Origin: Leptospirillum sp.
Lineage (GTDB): Bacteria; Nitrospirota; Leptospirillia; Leptospirillales; Leptospirillaceae
Length of the DNA stretch: 7,207 nt
Assembly: GCA_027346125.1 (NCBI GenBank)
Contig: DAIEST010000158.1
Span: 1 to 7,207 of the forward strand
Reading direction: 5' to 3'
Below the pieces are notes generated by a model, which made no database searches, was not told where the DNA came from, and worked only from the letters and a program-made list of their open reading frames with translations. The translations under genes were made by a program, and so were the position numbers. Shown here piece by piece: positions 1 through 4,859 of this stretch (the stretch's first letter is position 1; each line of letters opens with the position of its first letter).

Positions 1-87
1 GTTCAGACCGCCCAGGATTTTCTTGGGATAACAGGTTTATCTGACGCCCCAGCCAACATGGATTCTTCCGTGTCCGGTGAACCCTGA
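1..87 (+). CDS. C-terminal end of an upstream gene, probably nusA (5' partial)
   Basis: Frame 1 is open from the first base to a TGA at 85-87, while the other two forward frames close within about 45 bases, so this is most likely the tail of a gene that begins outside the window. The visible 28 residues begin VQTAQDFLGITGLSDAP and end in a polar, Ser/Pro-rich tail. The segment QDFLGITGLS could be the end of a helix-hairpin-helix-like repeat of the kind found at the NusA C terminus. The main argument for nusA is position: in this conserved cluster nusA normally lies directly upstream of infB. Only 31 bases separate its stop from the infB start, so there is no room for ylxR or an L7Ae-like gene, which often sit between the two. 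The identity is inferred from context and not recognised from sequence. Confidence 0.5.
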   Translation, partial: VQTAQDFLGITGLSDAPANMDSSVSGEP

Positions 88-101
88 TGTATTGCTTTGA
101 A

Positions 102-118
102 ACGGGGAGTTTTTCCGC
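102..118 (+). promoter_or_regulatory. infB ribosome-binding site fixing a TTG start
   Basis: GGGGAG at 104-109 lies nine bases before TTG at 119-121. No ATG or GTG in this frame lies upstream near a usable Shine-Dalgarno sequence, and the residues directly after the TTG (IKVYELARELKIESK) match the usual start of the IF2 N-terminal domain, so the TTG start is well supported. Confidence 0.7.
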
Positions 119-2737
119 TTGATTAAAGTCTATGAACTGGCTCGAGAACTAAAGATTGAAAGCAAGGTTCTTCTATCCAAGCTGAAATTGTGGGGGATTC
201 ATGTCCCCAATCACATGGCGGTGTTGGACGACAAGACAGTTGCACAGGTGAAGGTCCGTTTCAAAAAAGGGGATGAGCCGCCTCAGGAAAAAAAGAAGTC
301 CATCCTGATCAAAAAAAGGGGCTCTTCTTCTACGGGGGATTCGGCCACAACCGGGCATCAGGAAGAACGCTCTCATGGTGATGCTTCAATGCATCATGGT
401 GAGCCTGGAGAGGACAGGGCGCATCCTGAAGTTCCTGCCGAATCTTCATCGGAAGCACTGCATGCTCCTATTCATTCCTCTGCTTCCTTGTCTGTCCCGG
501 CAGGCCAGATTTCCGAATCCGCTCAGGAGCACTCTATCTTGCCAAGGGTTCCGGTCGATTCTGGAAAGCCGCTTCCTCAGACGGAAGGGGCGGGCAATAA
601 GGAGGATAAAAAGGGTCGTGAGAAAGAGATCAAGGCACAGGCAGACAAGAAGTCCAAGATTGTAAAGAGTGGAAAGGATCGGGGCAGAAAGACCGACCGA
701 CTGCTCCTCTTGGGCCAGGAAGAACTCGTCGAGTCAGATGAAACTGTGGAATCCGACTCTGTTCCAGCCCCTCCGCCTGTTCCGAAGCAGACTCTTCCCG
801 CGAATCAGGGAAACCGCTCATCGGTCCTTCCTGGGATGCCTCCGCGCGAGCTTTCCCGTCCCCCGTCTTCGGGTGGGAGGCCTTTTGGCGGGAAAAGATC
901 CGGAAGCTTCCAGAAACGCAGGGATCGCTCTTCTTCCGAACCCGTTTCAATGTCCTCTGAAGGAACAAAGCTCAGAAAGAAAAGTATCAAGATCGAAGAA
1001 GGTATAAGTGTCAAGGAATATGCCGACCGTCTGGGAATAAAGGCTCAGGAGGTGATCATGAAGCTCATGGGAATGGGCGTCATGGTGACGATCAATCAGC
1101 CGATTGATCCTGATGCTGCCGTATTGTTGGCTGAATCGCTCGGTATTTCGGTTGAGGTTCAGTCGGAGGAATCTGAAGACTTCCTTCTTGGACAGACAGA
1201 TGAAGAGCCGGGTGTTATGCTTCCGCGTCCTCCTGTCGTAACGATCATGGGACACACGGACCATGGGAAGACAACATTGCTGGACGCCATCCGGAAGTCC
1301 AAGATTGCCGAGGCAGAAGCTGGCGGAATCACCCAGCACATTGGGGCGTATACAGTTACGGAGAATGGCAGGGACATCACGTTTCTGGACACTCCGGGCC
1401 ATGAGGCCTTTACCGCGATGAGAGCCCGTGGTGCCCAGGTCACGGATGTTGTTGTTCTGGTTGTCGCAGCGGATGACGGGGTGATGCCTCAGACAACTGA
1501 AGCCATCAATCATGCCAAGGCAGCCAATGTTCCCATCATTGTTGCATTGAACAAGGTTGATAAGCCGGAGGCAAATCCTGATCGTGTAATGCAGGAACTT
1601 TCTGGGCTTGGTCTCATTCCGGAATCATGGGGTGGACAGACGATCTATTGTCCGGTTTCAGCAAAAAAACGGACAGGATTGGACCATCTTCTCGAAATGA
1701 TTCTTCTCCAGGCAGAGGTATTGGATCTCCGGGCGAACCCGGATCGCAGGGCTCAGGGAGTCGTTATTGAATCCAAACTGGACAAAGGCCGTGGACCCGT
1801 TGCAACGGTTCTGGTCCAGAAGGGAACGGTCAAGGTCGGTGATTTTCTGGTGATTGGCGGGAACTTTGGACGGGTCAGAAGCCTGATCAATGATCGGGGA
1901 CAGCGTGTCCAGAGCGTTTCTCCGTCCTTTCCCGCGGAAGTCATAGGTCTTGATGGAGTTCCGCAACCAGGAGAATTGTTTGTCGCAGTCGAGGATGAAA
2001 AAGGGGGCCGTCAGGTTGCCCAGAGTCGACTCCTGAAACAGCGCTCTGCCCAGATGATCCGTCAGAAAAAAGTCTCCCTGGAGGATTTCTATTCCCAGAT
2101 TCAGGAAGGGGAAGTCAAGGAACTGAATCTGATCCTGAAGGTCGACGTTCAGGGTTCGCTGGAACCTATCCGGCATGCTCTTGGCAAGCTTGGTACTTCT
2201 AAGGTTCGCGTTCGATTCATCCATGAAGGTGTTGGAGGGATTCGGGAAACAGATGTTCTCCTCGCACAGGCATCGAATGCCATAATACTGGCATTCAACG
2301 TTCGTCCGGATTCAAACTCCTCCTTACTGGCAGAGCGTGAAAAGGTAGATATCAAATTTTATTCTGTCATCTACGATGCCATCGAAGATATCCGCAAGGC
2401 GATGGAAGGACTTCTTGCTCCGACAATTCGCGAGAAGATTCTTGGACGAGTGGAAGTTCGGGAAGTTTATAATATTACCAAGGTCGGGACTGTGGCCGGA
2501 TGTTATGTCACCGAAGGAATGGTCCAGAAATCCGGGTCATCTGTCCGGCTATTGAGAGACCATGTTGTTGTTCACGAAGGAAAGATCAATCAGTTGAAAA
2601 GATTCAAGGATGATGTCAAGGAAGTTGCGGCGGGTTACGAATGCGGCATTTCCCTGGAAAACTATCAGGACATCAAAAACGGCGATGTCATTGAGTGTTT
2701 CATCGAAGAGAAGATTGCGGCAAGACTGGAAGGCTGA
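119..2737 (+). CDS. infB: Translation initiation factor IF-2
   Basis: This is the cytoplasmic GTPase that brings fMet-tRNA to the 30S P site and promotes 50S joining. The 872 residues show an N-terminal IF2_N domain (about 1-50), a long charged Ser/Pro/Lys-rich linker (about 52-285), a second IF2_N-like domain (about 286-345), the G domain, an EF-Tu domain II-like barrel (about 550-650), and the C-terminal IF2 domains to the end, including the fMet-tRNA-binding C2 barrel. G motifs are visible: G1 GHTDHGKT at 378-385, G2 GGITQH at 402-407, G3 DTPGH at 424-428 with catalytic His428, G4 NKVD at 478-481, and G5 SAK at 514-516. Residue 380 is Thr where the family almost always has Val. The start is a TTG with a good Shine-Dalgarno sequence. 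A perfect internal Shine-Dalgarno sequence before Met314 could give a shorter isoform. The length is close to that of E. coli IF2 (890). The next gene begins near its stop, as expected in the nusA-infB operon. Confidence 0.97.
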   Translation: MIKVYELARELKIESKVLLSKLKLWGIHVPNHMAVLDDKTVAQVKVRFKKGDEPPQEKKKSILIKKRGSSSTGDSATTGHQEERSHGDASMHHGEPGEDRAHPEVPAESSSEALHAPIHSSASLSVPAGQISESAQEHSILPRVPVDSGKPLPQTEGAGNKEDKKGREKEIKAQADKKSKIVKSGKDRGRKTDRLLLLGQEELVESDETVESDSVPAPPPVPKQTLPANQGNRSSVLPGMPPRELSRPPSSGGRPFGGKRSGSFQKRRDRSSSEPVSMSSEGTKLRKKSIKIEEGISVKEYADRLGIKAQEVIMKLMGMGVMVTINQPIDPDAAVLLAESLGISVEVQSEESEDFLLGQTDEEPGVMLPRPPVVTIMGHTDHGKTTLLDAIRKSKIAEAEAGGITQHIGAYTVTENGRDITFLDTPGHEAFTAMRARGAQVTDVVVLVVAADDGVMPQTTEAINHAKAANVPIIVALNKVDKPEANPDRVMQELSGLGLIPESWGGQTIYCPVSAKKRTGLDHLLEMILLQAEVLDLRANPDRRAQGVVIESKLDKGRGPVATVLVQKGTVKVGDFLVIGGNFGRVRSLINDRGQRVQSVSPSFPAEVIGLDGVPQPGELFVAVEDEKGGRQVAQSRLLKQRSAQMIRQKKVSLEDFYSQIQEGEVKELNLILKVDVQGSLEPIRHALGKLGTSKVRVRFIHEGVGGIRETDVLLAQASNAIILAFNVRPDSNSSLLAEREKVDIKFYSVIYDAIEDIRKAMEGLLAPTIREKILGRVEVREVYNITKVGTVAGCYVTEGMVQKSGSSVRLLRDHVVVHEGKINQLKRFKDDVKEVAAGYECGISLENYQDIKNGDVIECFIEEKIAARLEG
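1047..1060 (+). promoter_or_regulatory. Perfect internal Shine-Dalgarno and in-frame ATG inside infB
   Basis: AGGAGGTGATC at 1047-1057 is an 11-base complement of the usual 16S rRNA 3' end, and it is followed directly by ATG at 1058-1060, in frame with infB at Met314. Initiation here would give a 559-residue protein with the complete G domain and C-terminal domains. E. coli infB is known to make shorter IF2 forms from internal starts. Against this, the start falls inside the second IF2_N-like domain, and the Shine-Dalgarno sequence could arise from the Gln-Glu-Val-Ile codons of a conserved helix. Confidence 0.35.
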
Positions 2738-2754
2738 GGGCACTTTATCTGACA

Positions 2755-2810
2755 GGGAAGGGAAAGGGACCATTGGCCATCTGGTTCTGGTCCTTCACTT
2801 TCCCTTCTCC
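2755..2810 (+). promoter_or_regulatory. RNA hairpin burying the ribosome-binding site of the DUF503 gene
   Basis: The purine tract GGGAAGGGAAAGGGACC (2755-2771) pairs with a pyrimidine tract at 2789-2810. 2767-2771 pairs with 2789-2793 (5 bp). After a four-base TTCA bulge, 2757-2766 pairs with 2798-2807 (10 bp, no interruption). After one bulged T, 2755-2756 pairs with 2809-2810. The total is 17 bp with no G-U pair. The best Shine-Dalgarno of the downstream gene, AAGGGA at 2758-2763, lies fully in the stem, and the candidate ATT start at 2772 is the first base of the 17-base loop. The infB stop is 17 bases upstream of the stem, so a ribosome finishing infB could open the base of the stem. The pairing is visible in the sequence; the regulatory role is inferred. 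Confidence 0.55.
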
Positions 2811-3047
2811 CATTCCCTTAAGGAAAAAAGGTTCCATCTTTCAGGTTTGAAAAAGAAGATTCAGGATCGGTTCCATGTTTCCCTTGCTGAAACAGGAGAT
2901 CAGGATCTTTGGCAGAAAGCTGTCCTGGAAGTGGTGTATGTTTCCGCCAACTTTGTGCAAGTCGAGAAGACAATGGCTTCTGTGTCTGATTTCGTTTCCT
3001 CTCATCCTGAAATCCAGATTCTGGATGAATTGATCGAGTATATCTGA
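2772..3047 (+). CDS. DUF503 family protein (YlxP-like)
   Basis: This small conserved protein of the nusA-infB cluster belongs to DUF503, whose function is not firmly established and which is often assumed to relate to ribosomes because of its genomic context. Family hallmarks are the SHSLKEKR block after the first strand, then RFHVSLAETGDQDLWQKAVL (compare the family pattern of NVSVAE followed by DLWQRA), and a C-terminal strand ending in LDELIEYI. With the proposed start the protein has 91 residues, close to the usual 90-97. The start is uncertain: no ATG, GTG or TTG lies near the expected N terminus. ATT at 2772 has AAGGGA eight bases upstream and gives a family-like N terminus (IGHLVLVLH). 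The alternatives TTG 2715, ATG 2685 and ATG 2610 overlap infB, have weak Shine-Dalgarno sequences, and add 19 to 54 residues that look like out-of-frame IF2 sequence. The TGA stop overlaps the rbfA ATG by one base. Confidence 0.85.
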   Translation: MGHLVLVLHFPFSHSLKEKRFHLSGLKKKIQDRFHVSLAETGDQDLWQKAVLEVVYVSANFVQVEKTMASVSDFVSSHPEIQILDELIEYI

Positions 3048-3451
3048 TGAAACCTGGTTACCGGCGTGCGGATCGTGTCTCATCTGAAATTCACGAAGTG
3101 ATCGCTCTTCTCTTGTCCCGCTTTGCTCCGGAACCTTCTCTGGGCCGTCTGACTATTACAAGTGTAGCGGTTTCTGATGATCTGAAAGTTGCCCGGGTTT
3201 TCTATTCTGTTTTCCCTGGGGAGAGTCCTGAATTATATCATCTTGCACTTCTACGCTATCGTGGATTGATTAGAAAAGAACTGGGGCGGATGATCCGTCT
3301 GAAAACGATTCCGTCTATCGAGTTTCTGCGAGCTGATCTTGCGGGAAGCGGGCCTTTTCCGGGAGAGTTGCCTGAGGATGAAAAAAAGGAAAGTCCTCAG
3401 AAGACAATCCGGGAGAGATCATCTCTGATGGATGAACTGGAAGGAAAATAA
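3047..3451 (+). CDS. rbfA: Ribosome-binding factor A
   Basis: RbfA is a small KH-like protein that binds the pre-30S subunit and assists late 16S rRNA maturation, including processing at the 5' end and cold adaptation. The N-terminal helix (RRADRVSSEIHEVIALLLSR, 6-25), the LGRLTITSVAVSDDLKVARV strand region (32-51), the GLIRKELGRMIRLKTIP block (73-89) and the strand IEF (91-93) match the family fold. Two points are unusual. The Ala-x-Gly kink motif typical of RbfA reads Tyr71-Arg-Gly73. The usual closing motif with Asp-x-Ser and Gly-x-(Arg/Lys)-Ile after the last strand is not visible; instead residues 97-134 form a Pro/Glu/Lys-rich tail. The ATG overlaps the upstream TGA (TGATG), and the TAA overlaps the truB ATG (TAATG), so translation is probably coupled on both sides. 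Confidence 0.93.
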   Translation: MKPGYRRADRVSSEIHEVIALLLSRFAPEPSLGRLTITSVAVSDDLKVARVFYSVFPGESPELYHLALLRYRGLIRKELGRMIRLKTIPSIEFLRADLAGSGPFPGELPEDEKKESPQKTIRERSSLMDELEGK

Positions 3452-4416
3452 TGTCTGCTGCGGCGTGTTCCGATACTGCTCTCTCTGGAGTGTTCCTCGT
3501 GAACAAGCCGGGGGGACTGACCTCCCACGATGTTGTGGCACAGATCCGGAAAAGGGGTGGTTTTTCTCGTGTTGGCCATGGTGGGACCCTTGACCCGATG
3601 GCTACGGGCGTTCTGCCTGTGTTCATCGGAAGGTCCACCCGCTTGTCGGAGCTTTTGCATGCTTGGGATAAATCATATCGGTTTGAAGTCACATTTGGTG
3701 TGACAACTGATACCGGGGATGCCGAGGGGACCGTCCTTCGCCAGGTCGAGTTCGATCGCGTTCAATCTGAAGAAATCGAGGCACTCATACCCGGATTTTT
3801 GGGAAAGCGTCAGCAGAAACCTCCAATGTTTTCGGCGGTGAAGAAAAATGGTGTTCCTTTGTACCGCCTTGCCAGAAAAGGCATTGAAATCGAGAGGGAA
3901 GCACGGAGTATCGAGATTTATGCACTTTCCGTTCTGGAAGTGATGGACAAAAAGGCGTCTTTTCACCTGAAATGTTCCAAGGGAACCTTTGTCAGGACTC
4001 TCGCGCAGGAGATTGGTGATGCTCTTGGTTTGGGAGGACATGTAAGCGTTCTTGAGCGGGACGGTTTCGGCCGGTTTAGAACGGAAGATACTGTTTGTCT
4101 TGACGAGCTTCTGTGTATGATCGAAGACAAGTCTTTTGCACAGTATCTGTTGGCACCGGAAGAAATCTTTCGGGATTTGCCCGAAATCCGGATTCTGGAT
4201 TCTCATTTGACCGGTGTTTTTCGGGGAGCTCATTTGACCGGGTTTCAGATTTATCGTACTGGTGGATTGTTTAATTTTTCAGAAACCGTTAGAATATGCG
4301 ACCGCAAGGGAAAATGCATTGCTTTGGGAAAGGGGCTTGTTTCCAGTCACGAACTGGAGCGTTTGCCTAAAGGCTTGCCTGTCGCCCAGGTAGAAAAGTT
4401 GGTGGGTGGATTATAA
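3451..4416 (+). CDS. truB: tRNA pseudouridine(55) synthase TruB
   Basis: TruB converts uridine 55 in the T-loop of most elongator tRNAs to pseudouridine and also acts as a tRNA folding chaperone. The 321-residue protein has every family signature: VNKPGGLTSHDVV at 17-29, GGTLDPMATGVL at 44-55 with the nucleophile Asp48 (same number as in E. coli), Tyr76 in the DKSYRFEVTFG block, QKPPMFSAVKKNG in the middle, and KGTFVRTLAQEIG with Arg182 matching the conserved active-site arginine. The last 90 or so residues (LTGVFRGAHLTGF onward) look like the TruB C-terminal PUA-like RNA-binding domain. AAGGA at 3441-3445 lies five bases before the ATG, inside the end of rbfA, and the start overlaps the rbfA stop by one base. 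The gene fits the usual infB-rbfA-truB-rpsO order and shows no sign of damage. Confidence 0.97.
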   Translation: MSAAACSDTALSGVFLVNKPGGLTSHDVVAQIRKRGGFSRVGHGGTLDPMATGVLPVFIGRSTRLSELLHAWDKSYRFEVTFGVTTDTGDAEGTVLRQVEFDRVQSEEIEALIPGFLGKRQQKPPMFSAVKKNGVPLYRLARKGIEIEREARSIEIYALSVLEVMDKKASFHLKCSKGTFVRTLAQEIGDALGLGGHVSVLERDGFGRFRTEDTVCLDELLCMIEDKSFAQYLLAPEEIFRDLPEIRILDSHLTGVFRGAHLTGFQIYRTGGLFNFSETVRICDRKGKCIALGKGLVSSHELERLPKGLPVAQVEKLVGGL

Positions 4417-4420
4417 CTGG

Positions 4421-4440
4421 ATCCCTATAGTTTATAGGGG
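4421..4440 (+). promoter_or_regulatory. Small hairpin in the rpsO leader
   Basis: CCCTATA (4423-4429), loop GTT, TATAGGG (4433-4439) make a perfect 7-bp stem, extendable by a U-G pair (4422/4440). It starts six bases after the truB stop and ends ten bases before the rpsO Shine-Dalgarno GAAAGG (4451-4456). S15 is known to repress its own mRNA in several bacteria by binding leader structures, so this is a candidate operator, but no recognised S15 motif can be assigned. It has no following T-run and is not a terminator. Confidence 0.35.
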
Positions 4441-4465
4441 GAAAATCGTCGAAAGGTTTGCAGGC

Positions 4466-4735
4466 ATGGGGTTATCCAAGGAAAAGAAGCAGTCAGTCAT
4501 CAGTAACTTTCAGATCAATCCCAATGACACGGGATCCGCGGAAGTCCAGATCGCCATTCTGACGGAACGGATAAACCAGTTGGGAGAGCATTTTCGAAAA
4601 TTCCCGAAGGACAAGCATTCCCGTCGCGGACTTTTGTTGATGGTCAGCCGCCGGCGTCGCCACCTGAACTACCTTCAGAGAGTGAATCTGGCGAAATATC
4701 AGGAGGTCATTACCCGCTTGGGCCTGAGAAAGTAA
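4466..4735 (+). CDS. rpsO: Ribosomal protein uS15
   Basis: S15 is a primary 16S rRNA-binding protein of the 30S central domain and also forms an intersubunit bridge. With the ATG at 4466 it has 89 residues, the standard length, and begins MGLSKEKKQSVIS as expected. GAAAGG at 4451-4456 is nine bases before this ATG. The upstream in-frame ATG at 4406 overlaps truB and would add 20 residues foreign to the family. The rRNA-contacting residues Thr22, Gly23 and Gln28 (in NDTGSAEVQ), His42, Asp49 and Ser52 (in KHSRRGLL), and the C-terminal ITRLGLRK are present. His45 and His49 of the E. coli numbering are replaced by Phe46 and Lys50. The gene is separated from truB by 49 bases and from pnp by 124 bases carrying a long hairpin, the classical rpsO-pnp arrangement. 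Confidence 0.96.
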   Translation: MGLSKEKKQSVISNFQINPNDTGSAEVQIAILTERINQLGEHFRKFPKDKHSRRGLLLMVSRRRRHLNYLQRVNLAKYQEVITRLGLRK

Positions 4736-4744
4736 GCGGTTGTC

Positions 4745-4825
4745 GGGGCGGTTTCAGACGGGCATGGAAGGGTTCTTCCGGATGAAGGACTCTTGTATGG
4801 CCATCTGAAAGCCGCCTTATTTTTT
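4745..4825 (+). terminator. Long hairpin plus T-run between rpsO and pnp (terminator or RNase III site)
   Basis: Bases 4745-4778 fold back on 4784-4818 with a five-base loop CGGAT (4779-4783). By hand I count about 31 pairs: 4745-4751 with 4812-4818, 4752-4758 with 4804-4810, 4760-4761 with 4801-4802, 4763-4766 with 4796-4799, and 4768-4778 with 4784-4794. There are three single mismatches, one bulged G (4811), and five G-U pairs. TTATTTTTT (4817-4825) follows at once. A GC-rich stem base plus a T-run is typical of an intrinsic terminator. A duplex this long is also what RNase III cuts in the E. coli rpsO-pnp spacer. Since pnp has no clear promoter of its own here, partial read-through (attenuation) is likely. 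Confidence 0.75.
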
Positions 4826-4839
4826 GGCAGTTTCAGATG
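4802..4839 (+). promoter_or_regulatory. Alternative hairpin in the pnp leader competing with the terminator stem
   Basis: CATCTGAAA (4802-4810) is a perfect 9-bp complement of TTTCAGATG (4831-4839), with GCC/GGC (4811-4813/4826-4828) able to add three pairs across a two-base AG bulge. The loop holds the T-run. The same TCTGAAA forms the 3' arm of the long upstream hairpin with TTTCAGA at 4752-4758, so the two folds exclude each other. The stem ends four bases before the pnp Shine-Dalgarno AAAGGA (4844-4849). Confidence 0.5.
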
Positions 4840-4859
4840 ATTGAAAGGATGTTTTTTTC

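Noticed and set aside
11..27. CCCAGGA-TTT-TCTTGGG hairpin in the end of the upstream gene
   Set aside because: It is a 7-bp stem including a G-U pair inside coding sequence, with no T-run after it. It is too common by chance to call a terminator or regulator.
669..1007. 112-codon plus-strand frame inside the infB linker
   Set aside because: It is an alternative frame of the low-complexity IF2 linker with no recognisable domain and no ribosome-binding site.
947..2224. Two 188-codon minus-strand frames opposite infB (947-1513 and 1658-2224)
   Set aside because: Both are antisense to the conserved G domain and domains II/III of IF2. Composition and lack of motifs fit shadow frames.
2610..2771. 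DUF503 start at ATG 2610, ATG 2685 or TTG 2715
   Set aside because: These give N-terminal extensions encoded by the IF2 C-terminal region read out of frame, with weak ribosome-binding sites. They cannot be fully excluded because ATT is a rare start.
4406..4465. Longer S15 start at ATG 4406
   Set aside because: It would overlap truB, add 20 residues absent from the family, and ignore the good Shine-Dalgarno sequence at 4451-4456.
4824..4852. TTGGCA as a -35 box for a pnp promoter
   Set aside because: At 17 bases' distance there is only GGATGT, which is not a credible -10 box.
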